Below, one piece after another: positions 22,440 to 35,700 of a DNA stretch of 64,000 bases. A program made the position numbers and the translations under genes. The notes under the pieces were generated by a model. That model was given only the letters and a program-made list of their open reading frames with translations, was not told the DNA's origin and made no database searches. The DNA lies in assembly GCF_001039355.2 (NCBI RefSeq), contig NW_019774513.1:178481-242480 (forward strand). The letters run 5' to 3'. Numbering within the stretch: position 1 is the first letter of the stretch; every line of letters starts with the position of its first letter. The stretch comes from Lingula anatina (Eukaryota; Brachiopoda; Lingulata; Lingulida; Lingulidae).

Positions 22440-23671
22440 TTTAATGACTTCCGCCATGTAAGTTACGTGGTCAGCTTCAGTTCTAGATGTCCTCTATTCT
22501 GTTCGCCACTTTACCAGCCTAACTCACAACTCACAATGTTATGTATGGATTTTGATGAACTATTCAGCATATCTCCGGGGGATGCGTAAAAATACTTACA
22601 TTTTGGTGATGATCTGTGATCCTATTCTCCTTTTGGATCCAAGATATTTTTCGATTATACACCAGTGAAGGATTATGATCGTGACGGAATGTATGCGCTC
22701 TCATCTACCACAATTCATCAGCGTGCAGTTCTTGATGCAGGTCTGCGACCTGAATGTTTTTCTCCATTCAGCTTATAATTATTTATGTACCAGTATTTAT
22801 CTCTTATTTGCAAGAAAAAAGCGCATTAGCTGGTTGGGGAAATTCAGGTCAAATTCCCATTGTATCATAAACAAACTATTGTGATGAGTCCAAATTCAAA
22901 CGGGGTGTATGCATGTTACTTTTTAAATAACCTTCCCTCATTTGTAAATATTTCTATTAACATTTCTATATTTATCCAGTCCTTTTTTGGATAAAAAGAA
23001 ATACACACTGATTCGCTGCTTGCAAATGTCAAAGTCAAAAGCCGTGAGCGGCACAACATCCCGTTTTAATGTCAAAACTAAGACCCATCAAACTATTTTG
23101 AAATTACTTAGTAGGCCTATCTATTACATGCAAATGAACACCAAAAAATCTTGCTGTAAAATGCAATTTTTATGCAGTGTTTAAGGAGCATAGCAGCTTA
23201 TTTTAGGTTCAGTGTGGGCGGTTTGTGAGTGTAGAAATGACAGCATAAATTAACAGTTTCTCTCACCTACCGAACACATACCCAAAGAATTAATTTTCTC
23301 AAAAGTTAGGTCGTTCGTGCTCGTTTATCAAATATTCCAAGTCTACCAAATTATCATTAAGCATTTTGATCGTACGTATGCGAATTGAAAAATTCAGAAG
23401 GAACTCGTAAATACGGACTTTATAAACCAAGGATTGGGACAGGACCTTAACTTGCAACTGCCACATCATTTTTGATAAATAAACCATATAACTTATTTGC
23501 GGTTTGGGAAAAAATCAGTTTCGAGGCCCATGATGGCATATGATAGCTTTTTTTCAGAACTACTGATAAGAAGAAATCACGTTTAGTTAAAGAAACATTA
23601 TTATTGAGTTATGTAGGAAATGTTATAAATTGCTATTAGATTGTAGTCTTGTGTGTCATTCTCATTTCCAG

Positions 23672-23842
23672 CAAGTGCCAGACTGAAGATGCGTGCTTTT
23701 GTCGCCTGTCGCCGCGAGTGTGACAACCGGTGTGACGTGTTGGTCTACTACATCGGAGATAACGGCAAATACTGCACCGACTGTCTTAATACCTGCATGA
23801 AGGCCTTCAAGGCGCAGGCAGAGCTGATGGGCGTGACCTTCT
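23672..23842 (+). CDS. Exon 2 of the secreted Cys-rich protein (copy B)
   Basis: Identical in coding sequence to copy A at 18851, with the same acceptor, six cysteines and gtaaat donor. The following AT microsatellite is much longer here (about 45 bases against about 20), a typical allelic difference. Because the whole surrounding block repeats 13259-19394 and the junction carries a single 'n', this is most likely the second haplotype of the same exon and not a paralogous exon. If the repeat is real, the gene would have two tandem identical Cys-rich exons, both phase 1-1 and therefore able to be spliced in series or alternatively. Confidence 0.65.
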
Positions 23843-23843
23843 G

Positions 23844-23894
<51 letters not shown>

Positions 23895-24127
23895 TTTTGA
23901 CTTCCTTTTATCCTTTTACACTGTTTTTGCATTCTCGTTGCATCTTTCCGCCCCTCTCTCCCCCCTCTCTCTCTCTCTTTCTATACCTATCTCTCTTTTT
24001 CTCCTCTCTCTCTCTCTCTCTCTCTCTCGGTTGTTACTTAAAAAATTAATAACAAAAATGAGCATAGCTTTGAATTACAATAATGATAATACATGAAGTT
24101 TCTTTACATTGTCATTTTTTGTTTCAG

Positions 24128-24205
24128 GGTAAATGCAATATTGTCCCGTTTCGCCAGGACGGCGCTGGTAATAGCCGGGCGCGGCTGCCCTTGCCATACA
24201 AGTGA
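24128..24205 (+). CDS. Candidate 3' exon of the Cys-rich gene (copy B)
   Basis: Second copy of the exon at 19283, with the same acceptor and the same TGA. One base differs: the third codon of the phase 0 frame is TGC (Cys) here and TGG (Trp) in copy A. A Trp/Cys change at this place would be striking in a disulfide protein. That is weak evidence that the phase 0 frame is not translated and that this is untranslated sequence. Confidence 0.4.
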   Translation, partial: GKCNIVPFRQDGAGNSRARLPLPYK

Positions 24206-24238
24206 CGACAGACATCTTGTTTTTCATGAGACGTTTTG

Positions 24239-25537
24239 TAATCAAATAGCGAGAAGAAATTTTATTTTATAAAAATCTATTATTCAAATATTATCTAAAT
24301 ATGGTGGACTATTTGCTATTTTTTCTGTAAAGTCATCCGGGGTAATGAACGGAATACGGAATTGTATACTATAGATAGTATCCGCCAGTTAGATACATGT
24401 GTAATTTATATTATTGTATATGGTTGTTACTTATTTCAAACTATCTGGGTTTTCTCAGCAAAATTATATATGAAAATATTTCACTGTAAAGCGAAAGAAA
24501 AACTATTTGAAAACGAGGAAGAAAAGCATATTTAATTTTAGTATGCGCGACAAGTGCTTTGGTAAAATCAAAATAAAATCACAAATCCCAGACAAGCAAT
24601 AAGTTAATTATTAATATTGAAATAGCAATTTTAACAAGCATGTAATGATCAATACTACGAAACTGGCTATAAAATAGGGGCAAAAGTCCCATACTGCATG
24701 CACATCAGCTTTACTTCCGATCCAGTAATTACATATATACTTTTTATTATTTAAAGAGAAATACTTGAAATATTACTGACATTATGTGAGGCCTCTCTTA
24801 TATACTGCCTTCATGTCTACATTTGTATCAGATTTAGAAATATTTGTAAAACATGAATAATCATGTGCTGTATTTTATCAAAAATATTACATTTGCAAAT
24901 ATTTTTCTTGCTATACTACATGTGTTTAATTACTGACTAATGCCTTATGTCTAATTTCATTTACATACTCAGCTAACATACCGCAGAACATGGATGATTA
25001 TTTTACATATCCAGGATTTTATCGCAAGGCCCTTTGGCATCGTGCATCACACATATAAATAAACTTCGGGTTTCACTCTCTCTCTCTCGAGTTCGCACTG
25101 TTAGGATATGGACAAATTATTTATGGACAGTATACTATATTTCCCAAACATTATCGGTTGGGTTTTAATATTTAAAAGCCACTTGGGTTAAATTTTTAAG
25201 GGATATGCAGGCATGGGACTTCCAAACAGACAATAATTCTAAACTTTGCTACGGCCTGCGAGCAGTGGACACGATTCCTCACTTAACTCGCACTCTCTGG
25301 CATTCTTAAGTTATCCTTAAAATGTTCATACGGCAAATTAACATGCGCTGCAATGAGATGTTGTTCTCCAATATTATTAGTATATGTTAACCAGGCCCGT
25401 AGCCAGGGGGGGGTGGGGTTCGAGGGGTTCGAAAGAACCACCCTTTTTGCTGGGAAAAGGTCCACTCTAAGTAAAATCTGATCTATGTACTTGAGAATTT
25501 TATGGTAAAAAGGTCCACTTTTTCAGAAAACGACCCC
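24239..25537. repeat. 1.3 kb repeated block, copy 1
   Basis: 1299 bases that recur at an offset of exactly 1300 (25539-26837), with the single 'n' at 25538 between them. I noticed one difference: gcctctcttata near 24795 against gcctctcctata in copy 2. It contains no gene, and ends inside the short CAGGCCCGTAGCCAG element. Confidence 0.95.
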
Positions 25538-25538
25538 N

Positions 25539-26837
25539 TAATCAAATAGCGAGAAGAAATTTTATTTTATAAAAATCTATTATTCAAATATTATCTAAAT
25601 ATGGTGGACTATTTGCTATTTTTTCTGTAAAGTCATCCGGGGTAATGAACGGAATACGGAATTGTATACTATAGATAGTATCCGCCAGTTAGATACATGT
25701 GTAATTTATATTATTGTATATGGTTGTTACTTATTTCAAACTATCTGGGTTTTCTCAGCAAAATTATATATGAAAATATTTCACTGTAAAGCGAAAGAAA
25801 AACTATTTGAAAACGAGGAAGAAAAGCATATTTAATTTTAGTATGCGCGACAAGTGCTTTGGTAAAATCAAAATAAAATCACAAATCCCAGACAAGCAAT
25901 AAGTTAATTATTAATATTGAAATAGCAATTTTAACAAGCATGTAATGATCAATACTACGAAACTGGCTATAAAATAGGGGCAAAAGTCCCATACTGCATG
26001 CACATCAGCTTTACTTCCGATCCAGTAATTACATATATACTTTTTATTATTTAAAGAGAAATACTTGAAATATTACTGACATTATGTGAGGCCTCTCCTA
26101 TATACTGCCTTCATGTCTACATTTGTATCAGATTTAGAAATATTTGTAAAACATGAATAATCATGTGCTGTATTTTATCAAAAATATTACATTTGCAAAT
26201 ATTTTTCTTGCTATACTACATGTGTTTAATTACTGACTAATGCCTTATGTCTAATTTCATTTACATACTCAGCTAACATACCGCAGAACATGGATGATTA
26301 TTTTACATATCCAGGATTTTATCGCAAGGCCCTTTGGCATCGTGCATCACACATATAAATAAACTTCGGGTTTCACTCTCTCTCTCTCGAGTTCGCACTG
26401 TTAGGATATGGACAAATTATTTATGGACAGTATACTATATTTCCCAAACATTATCGGTTGGGTTTTAATATTTAAAAGCCACTTGGGTTAAATTTTTAAG
26501 GGATATGCAGGCATGGGACTTCCAAACAGACAATAATTCTAAACTTTGCTACGGCCTGCGAGCAGTGGACACGATTCCTCACTTAACTCGCACTCTCTGG
26601 CATTCTTAAGTTATCCTTAAAATGTTCATACGGCAAATTAACATGCGCTGCAATGAGATGTTGTTCTCCAATATTATTAGTATATGTTAACCAGGCCCGT
26701 AGCCAGGGGGGGGTGGGGTTCGAGGGGTTCGAAAGAACCACCCTTTTTGCTGGGAAAAGGTCCACTCTAAGTAAAATCTGATCTATGTACTTGAGAATTT
26801 TATGGTAAAAAGGTCCACTTTTTCAGAAAACGACCCC
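25539..26837. repeat. 1.3 kb repeated block, copy 2
   Basis: Near-identical to 24239-25537. Here the sequence continues past the block and completes the small inverted-repeat element to 26865, so copy 2 is the one in true continuity with the right flank. Confidence 0.95.
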
Positions 26838-26865
26838 CCCTCTGAAATTGCTGGCTACGGGCCTG
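26692..26865. mobile_element. 174-base inverted-repeat element (MITE)
   Basis: Perfect terminal inverted repeats CAGGCCCGTAGCCAG and CTGGCTACGGGCCTG enclose a short interior with G-rich and C-rich runs. The truncated counterpart in copy 1 starts at 25392 and is cut by the 'n' at 25538. Too short to code for anything. Confidence 0.8.
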
Positions 26866-29645
26866 TCAACTTTGGCAGCATGTAGAAAAGTAAAAGGACT
26901 GTTCTGTTGCAGTTATGTCACTAAACACAATCGGCTTGTCACACCTACTGCATTTAATAAACCAAAAACCTTCTCATGTATGATTTTGATACCGCAGCCA
27001 CATCTGCTAAACTCTACTTAATCTTTTATCGCCATCTTAATTCTTTGGATTATTTTAACTGAATCCACATATTTACCGGTTTTAAATCAACCAGCAATTG
27101 TGTCCCAAATGCATTTTATATGCATTTCAATTAAAGTATAATCAGCACTGGATGGGAAGTGAAAATGCCGGGAATGCATGTAATGTGAGTTAATTCTTGG
27201 TTATTTAGTTATTTTATTGTAGCTTAGTGTCAAGTATTGGCAAGTATAATATCAGGGCCAAGGTCACATGAGTCAGCTGATTTATGAATTTAGCCCCACA
27301 AAAATTTTAGAAGAAAATTCTACCTCACTCAAATAAGTTTAGTCAGTGCGTTTGATAAGTGATTCAAGGTTGTACCTGTTTGCAGAACTTAAGACAAAAG
27401 GTGTTATGAAACATTATTTTGTGACAGCCATATTTCATGTTGACCCTGTAACGTGCACCGGTGTGTCACTGTAAAGGGACTCCACTGATACGGCTACGTG
27501 ATAACTACTAGCAAGGGCTCCTTACTAGGTCATTCTATTACAAATCCAGTACAAGCCCACGTCATAAACTGTATAAAAAGAATGAACAGAAGGAATTATA
27601 TAAAGAAACGAACAATGAATAAAAATACAACTTCTCTAGCAACATCAGCGGTGACAACAGCCAATGTCCACTTTTGGGAAGTAACACTAGCGATACAAAT
27701 GATGAATTTTTGGGGAGAATGCAAAAATGCTCGAGATGGTAAGCTTGTCAAAAATGTCAAATAACCCCTTCCATGTACACACAGTGGTTTTTTTACTGAT
27801 ATATTGAACAAAATGGACCATACGCTTGAAAATTATATCACCAAGCAAATGTATAAAATCTCTTGAAGAAATAACAGTGAATTTACGCCTTAAAATGAAC
27901 GATTTTGTATTGGCGCCAGCAAATTTGGTATCAAAATGACAATAACTCTGGAAAAACGGCTAACCTGCCAGAGATCAGTGGTGAGAACATTGAAAAAAAG
28001 TAGGAGAAATTCTACATCGTTAACCACAAATTCTTCACTGTTTTTCTGGGAAAAAGGGTAACCAGAATTGCAAGGTGCCAATAAAAGATTGGCAAATATA
28101 AGACAATCAACAAGGAGAATCTTATTATATACATGTAGGTACTGTAACGGGAAGGCCATTGGTTTGGGTTTGTTTAGCTCGTTATACCAGCGCTGCTTAC
28201 GTCTACCTTTCTTCTTCTTCTTTTTCTTTACTAATTATTATTATTTTTCTTGGGGGTTGGGGGGGGGGGGGGTGAGGGATGACACAGAGAGTAGCAGTAC
28301 ATGTACATCTAATGTTTCAACATTTAAAAATGAAGAGCCTCTTAACCCGTCGTTACCCCCCCTCCTCCTAATCAACCTTTGTTAATGCATAATCAGTGAT
28401 AAACAACCTGTCGACATTAATTTAACATGAATCAGTTAAGTTTTGCTTGTAATTGGAAGCAACTAAGAAAGAGTTCAATTTCAAATATCACACTAAGAAA
28501 CACATACGCATGTCTACACAATGGATTAGAAAATAAGTCGTTTATTGTCTCGAATTTTAGACAGATAAAACGAGGTAAGCGGTCTTTTACATTCTTTGAG
28601 AAACAAACCTTTGCAAGACAGATCATATATTTGTACCTTGCAATTTTAGCCAATAATTTTTAAAACTTGAGGATTTCTTATGATGAAGTAAGCAACTTCG
28701 TCCGTCATCTATATCTACATGTTTATTTTACAATTATTTTTCAAACAATCTCAAAGGTTTCAACCCATATTAAATATGTAATTCGCATTTTGATAATTTT
28801 CTTCTTGTGGGTGCATAATTCATCTTTCTAATGCACCAATTTATTATTAACATGAAGATTAAACATTTTTAATGAAATAATTACACAACACGTCTTGGTT
28901 TGAATGAATGCAATATCATACAACATAAGCGGCAATAATTGCTAAATAATCCTATGGATTCCCCATTGACGAATCCTCGATTTACGGGCGTTGTTTTATT
29001 GCACACTTTAGTGGCACGTGTCTCACTTCCCTCCCCGTCTTGTTGATTTGAAAACATTGTCTTGATTACATCGATATTAATTCGATAAATCTGCATATTT
29101 TTCCACTGATGCTCGAATGTAACGTGATGAATAATGTGCAGCGAATATCCTCTTAACGCCTTGCACCATCGTCTATGTTGCAAACTTTTTGAAGTTAAGG
29201 CACGAATGATAATAATAGCCTTGGCTATTTACACAAATATCAGAACCATGCATTCAAAATGAACCCGACCATAAATTATCTGAGTTATGGTTGAAATTAT
29301 CCAGAACAGGAGCAACGTCAAGACAATAGCACATATACTATTGAAATTGCACGAACTTCCTTCCAAAATTACTGCATTTTTTTCCTAGTCATATTTTGAA
29401 TAAGACAGGGATAGTGAGCCAGTTCCATGTGAAAGTCTTCCATTTCATAGGTTCATATTCTATAAATCGTGCCAAAGTTTAACTAATTTTTCTTTGGTGG
29501 TACACAGGCATTCATGAATAGGATGTGGCGCCTTGGTTCAGGATACCACGTGACGTGGTGCTGGCTTGGTTTCATATCGAGGCAGTGTGACTTCCGCTTT
29601 TATTCGTCCGCCTGCACTACTTGTATGTGGTATTTCCTCACATAC
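26866..29645. other. Gene-poor stretch
   Basis: AT-rich sequence with short open frames on both strands. None has a recognisable domain, a coding-like composition or good splice borders. A G-run at 28257-28271 and small A/T-rich runs are the only notable features. Confidence 0.5.
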
Positions 29646-29703
29646 CTACGCGGTATCTGTAATCTGCTCCTCCTTTGTACATGCAACTTTTTTCTTGGCG
29701 TAA
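29646..29703 (-). CDS. Possible orphan 58-base exon resembling the start of a kringle domain
   Basis: On the - strand a long pyrimidine tract and cag (acceptor, ending 29704) precede 58 bases that end in a strong donor (tag|gtatgtgag at 29645). In the only frame without a stop, it reads LRQEKSCMYKGGADYRYRV. The segment C-x-Y/K-G-G-A-D-Y-R resembles the first cysteine and YRG region of kringle domains. No partner exon with the remaining kringle cysteines was found nearby, and the usual Gly after YR is not present. So this may be chance or an isolated exon remnant. Confidence 0.22.
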
Positions 29704-32700
29704 CTGAAAAAAAAGGATGCATACATGTAAAACAAGTGATAATATAAATTCCAATAATATAGAAACACAACCATTGTCTGAAGGAATCACACATATAAAT
29801 AACATGATAAATAACTATCACTACGCGTATTACCCCGTCAAAACAAATGAACAAACAATAAAAAAAACAAACAAAAATAAATAAATAATTAAATCGCAAT
29901 ATTAAAAAAACAAATATGATACAAAGATAGGTTAAGGGCTTTTTAAACATATCAAAATGAGTTAACCTTCGTGCACAGACATCCAGTGCTGTACTGTACA
30001 TTGTTTATTTTTACTCTGCGTGCATGAATAACCACCATCCGTGATAAAAAATACATCTAGCCTGAAAATGTTAGCAAAACCCGTCAATAAAGGTATCGGC
30101 AAAGGTGGTTACTAACAAAGCAACAGAGGCTTAAACATGGTCCCTATGTGTTTTGTTCCTAATTTTCAATTAAAAAAAAAACAATATCCAAAATCTTTTC
30201 AATGAGTAAGGTAAACGGATGTCAAAGATTGGGTGTGAGAAGGTAGATGTTTATTTAAGTTTATCATATCACATGCAACGGAAAATAATGACACAAATAG
30301 GATTCTATAAAGAATATACTTGCACGTACTACCACAACATTGTCAACATGAATAATAAGGACAATGACTGGCAAAGAATTATTCTTGTTCTTTTCAAGAA
30401 ACATTTCCATTTTGAGTTATTTTAAGCAGTTTCTTTCTCTTTAACATTTAAACCAGATTTCTAAAAATCCATTGGGTAAAAAAGTATTTATCTAATTGGC
30501 ATGCAAAGCACATTCTTCAAAGATTTGAGAAATATAATTAGAATATTTATAATGGTCTCATTAAGCGTTGCATGCGTACCCTCCATCCATCCCTCTCTCT
30601 CGTTTGCATACTGTATGCAGTAATGAAGTAAATCTCTAATCATACAGGGGAAACTCGTATGTAAACTTCATGAAAATATGTAAAAACGTCATTAAGGCTT
30701 TAGTCTTATGTTTGGGCTTCATTCTTCCATTCCGTGTTTCGGCCATATAGGAGTTGCTTGTTGTCAAAACCACAAATATTACCCGCGCTGATGTTGCTCA
30801 CCTTTCACTCCGGACACGTGTTAAAATAATCAACATTTAAACACGGGAGTCTGATTAAACAAATAAATTGTCTGTTATGACAGCCAGGGGTATGGTAACG
30901 CGATTTAGAAGAGTGATTGCTGTATATTTCCACTAAATAAACGAGATTTAATCGGGTGCACGGACATACTAGAAATAACCTAATTAGTTCGAGGATTGGA
31001 ACCGCTAGTACAAAGAAATTACCGTGATGGATGGTGATTGATGCTATAGCACCGCGGAATCATAACATGCGCAGTGCATCTCCCAGGAGAGAAGCTTCCA
31101 AAAAGACCAGCAAATTTATGGTTTCGTTCTGGGACGATATTTAAATTATTTTTTGATTTTCAAATTTTGTCCAACTGTCATTATTTACATGTACATATGG
31201 TTTCTTTTATTACGGCGTTGTCAGTCATTTAATGAGTACATATGGCTTTAATTGTAAATGCATATTTTACATTTAAAATGTGAAAAGGTTTGATTACTTA
31301 CCGATCATTTAATTCATTCATAACGTTATCCGCATTATTATCATGCGTCTCTTTTATTATATTTTTTTATTTTATCTTTTATTTTTATATTCTTCAATAT
31401 AGAAATTGCCTTTTCTGTATTTGCATTTGTTCTATTTTAGTTGAATTCATTATTTACCAATTCATTAGTTTCTAACTGAATAAAACGATTATAAAACAAA
31501 ATAATGATAAAATATTTCCGAAGACGAGAAGTGACTTCTTATTTAAGCTGTCAATTTATTACATGTTGTTCCCTGAGAAAACATTGTGGTTGAATTTTGT
31601 TTTTCCTTAAATGAAATATTGGATATAGACGTATAACCAATATGTTTGATTCAGAGCAATCGACGGTTTTAATGAATATTCATAATAAGATGTATGGAAA
31701 GCAATGGTTAATTCTAGCACAGAAACGATTTTTGAAACCTGCACCTTTTATGCTGAATCTAACATTTTTGTTGTCATTTTGTGTGATTATACAATTCTTT
31801 TTTAATATTCCCAATAAATTCTTCTTTTTACCAGAAGTACGCATGTCTCCGTCAGGGTTGGATTGAGTTCGTTTTCAGCACGAGTGAATGAAAAGAACTT
31901 GATATATACTAGTTCTGGTGGCGACTGTATTTACTCTACTTCACTGTGATTTTGACATTTTCCTTTATTTATTATTTAACTTGGTACAACATCAGAGTCA
32001 ACATGTTTACTAAGTAGTGAATGAAAGCGCTGTGTGTGAATCCATAAACAAGTCAACATCAATAAATAAAAACAGTAAATACAGTAAATAAAAACAAAAC
32101 TTCAGACATTTGTTCCGTGACGTTTCTGCCCTGCACTTTACCATAGCATACATTCAGGTATATCTGCCGCATTACCCTGGCATTTAACTATACACTGGCT
32201 TACCGGGCGTTGATTATTAGGTAGTTATTTTGTGATGGAATTCACTGGTATGTTAACATATTGTTGGAAATAAGGAGAAATGTTTTACTTAATTTAACCG
32301 TATCGCGTAAAGCTAAACAGAACGGACCTTAAAATTCCACTATACCTACGCTGAAATATACACTAAAGTTAGGCGTTTTCCTCGTGAACTTTACTTCTCA
32401 TCCATTTTTTACTTGAAGCAGACGGTAATCATTTGCGCGCCAATTAAAACTGACAGCCTTGGACAGGTGCTCGCAGACGACTTCAAAAGGCGTATCTGTT
32501 GCAAGATACACATTCCGGCGGCCATTTTGTGTAACTCAGACTAGATTTTAATTGGATAAAGATGCTGTTTCTCTCTTGAAAGTTAACGACGGCAATTGAT
32601 GGCGTTCTGATGTTGCCTTCTCCGGTTGAAAGGGGTTAGGTAAAGCCCTGGTATCAGATAAACTATACTAAGTGGTTGCCGCGCCATGATTGACAAACAG

Positions 32701-35700
32701 AAGCAGTAAGCTGTATACTGATGCACACTGAGCACAGCATGTAGCACTGCAGTTTAGCTTTGATTCCTACGGTACAATTTGAGGAAGTTCTCTCCCAATC
32801 AACCTTGTTTGTTTTCAATAAAGTGGATAAAATGTTTTTTTAGAATTACTTTATAAGTCATTTTTATCTCTGATATGTGATTGAAGCTAGCTCCCTTCAG
32901 GTCTTTGCATTATCTAATAATTTCATTTCACAGAAAAATGAATGTTAACTATAGCGGAAATAATTGCACCACCCTCTCCCTCTCTCAAAACCGCATGCTG
33001 TCATACGCACAACCACGGTAATTTTTGACACTGGTATTTTTGACACTGCGGGAATATATTTTTTTTCAAAAAAAAAAAAAAAAAAAAAAAAAAAATGTTC
33101 GTATGCCATGAATACCCTTAGTCCTACAAGTCTACTTGAAGAAACATATTATATATGTGTATAGTATTGCATAAGTAGCACAAGTTTGTAAATTGTTCTT
33201 TTATTGTAATTTTGAAAGTATAATGACATTTATGGATAGGGGAATATATGTCAATATATATGTCTTCAGACGACGTTCTGAAGTATTGAAACAAACGTAT
33301 GTTTTGTGATTTATTCATAAAAAAACTTTAAAATATAGCATTGCCCGCGATGTGATATCTCGAAAATACGTAGAATTATTAATTAATGATGGTAAATACC
33401 ATGCTGGTATACCGGGAGAACACGGAATTCATAGTCAGCCACTAAATCTTTCACGACGGATTTTCCGCTTCTTAGTATTTTCCAAAAAGTTTATATACGA
33501 GGGACTGCCTCTATTAACATGTAATAGTCTAAATATTTAAAATTGCACAAAAAATTACGTAAGTTTCAACGTACACCATGAATCGTGTTATACATATTTT
33601 TATATCGTTATTACCTTAAACCTCTTTATATATATTTATTATATATTTAATTTTAAGCTCTTATTTTACCATTCAACAACATGCCAGGAACACCTAAACT
33701 CACTTTAACTCCCACATACCACCTCAACCAGTAGCTAGTCAAACTAACATTCGTCAAATTCTAGGTGTCACGTGGCATTAACTCTAACTCTCCAAATACT
33801 TCCAACGTTGTTATTCCCATACGGTCTCTCCAGTACGAACCTATACCACCATTTGTCAAATTCAAAGTGTCACGTGACATCATCTCGCACGTTTGAAATA
33901 CACAGAAAGTTGATGTCCTTGCGTTTTCAATTCATCTCAACAAGGGTTTGGCCTTCTTGAAAGGAGTCCCTGAACTTGGATGTGCGTGACTTTGCTTGAT
34001 TCGTCGCATGTTCAGGGCATTGTTAATCATACATGGGGTGTTGGGACCGTGTATACGTAAGACGTGTGACTTAATATCGCTTTGTTTCCAAACAGAAGGA
34101 AGCCATACCGGCTTGCAGTTGTATTGCTGTTACTGACCCATAACCGTTCTTAAGAGCACATGGAAATTGGCATTTTTTTTCTTCCTCTTTACGTGTTCTT
34201 AAAACGTGTGATTGATATGTGGGTTTATTACTGTGAAGATGCCACGTTTTTTAAAAAATAAATGAATAAATGAAACAAATGAATAAAAATAATCCAATAA
34301 AAATCTGAGTTGCTTCCATTATAAGCCCGTCGTTTAGCCCCAGAATATCAAATTGACGTTACTCTAGTAACGTTGTCGGGCAAGATTAAATAAATAAATA
34401 AAACATATTTAAAGAGAAAAAACGTTCATTATCTTGGTATTTGGATCATAAATGATAATTAATTAGCACAGTCTGATGAAAGCCTACGTTCATGTTGGCC
34501 TAACGGTTTGAAAAATATTTTCAGCTTGTGCTAATAACTGTCATTTGTGAAAAATATTCACTATTAAGTTTGTGAGAATGATGTATGCGTTTTTTCTTTA
34601 TAAAAAGAAACCATCATTGATTATTCTAATCCGGTTAAAATGAATTGATGTCCCTGACTCCTAAGTAAGAGCCATCACAGCACAGAGTAAAGACGGCTAC
34701 CTCTTATAATATAATACTCATTAACAACATGGTTTTTCATTCAAATACAAGTAAATGTATATTTTATTTTTTTCGCAAATTTCCTTCTGTTGTTCTAATT
34801 TATTTTCCTGTCGATATGAGGGGCATGGGATAAACGTAATTCATCAGGGTTTTCATTTCTACAAATTCTTCATGAACTTCTTAAATTAGTGATATAATGG
34901 TTTCTAATTACGAGACACATGTATAAATGGTGATTGTAAAAATGACGTTAAAATGGACGGTTCCATGAATTCATTATCACTTCATTACCTAAAGTGAATT
35001 AAAATCTAATCTTCTCATTTACTATTCCACGAACTTTACTCAGTCAATTTTGACCTCAAAATAGAAACAAAAACAATTAAAGTTGGTCATTGTATGTTAT
35101 CAATTACTGTGAAATCGTGGTGTAAAACAAAGAGAACACACAGCCAGTTTAGTTATGGGAAACAGGTGTGTCTTCATAAATGCAAAACTCATGGCTCTAA
35201 ATGTACATATTATATATCGCAAAGAGCAGAAGGAAGTTGTTTCTCACTTCATATGGTAGTCATCGGGCTGTGAAATAGCGGTTTTTATATTTAGTGCATT
35301 AGCCGTATTGTGCTCAAATACACATAAAATTGCGTCATTTGTTCTGAATGGTTTTTTAAGCGACAACAAAAGAATATATATTGTCATACTTGTACTGATA
35401 AAAAAATGAAGGCCAAATGTACTATTATGCTAAAAGCTTGTTTTAGAACATACATGTAAGACCATTAAATAAACTGAAACATCACTGTAATTTACAAAAT
35501 AAAATTTTCGTTTTTAATTTTCTTCCATTAATTTTTTAATTTTTAAAGGTTGGGGACTAACACCTAATTGAACGCAGTAGGGAAATGAAGCTGATTATTT
35601 TAACTCTTGATGATATTTTGTAATAAACCTTATTAAATATGTCGCGGAAAAATATTTGGGCATATTTCATATTATTAACACTTTATCACACACTTAAACA

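Larger units (their letters stand above)
19401..24238. repeat. Large repeated block, copy 2 (probable haplotype 2)
   Basis: The second copy starts right after the single 'n' at 19395 and six unmatched bases, with the same first sequence as 13259. Divergence is low. For example, ggctactgtg becomes ggcaactgtg near 19770, and TACATG unit counts differ at 16317 and 21475. The AT run after exon 2 is longer. A further 'n' at 22112 sits in the middle of a deletion relative to copy 1. Confidence 0.92.

Noticed and set aside
23653-24096. 147-codon frame extending exon 2 of copy B through AT and CT repeats
   Set aside because: The extension encodes microsatellite (YIYIYI, then LSLSLS) and depends on repeat length. 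In copy A the same frame stops early. Splicing at gtaaat is more plausible.
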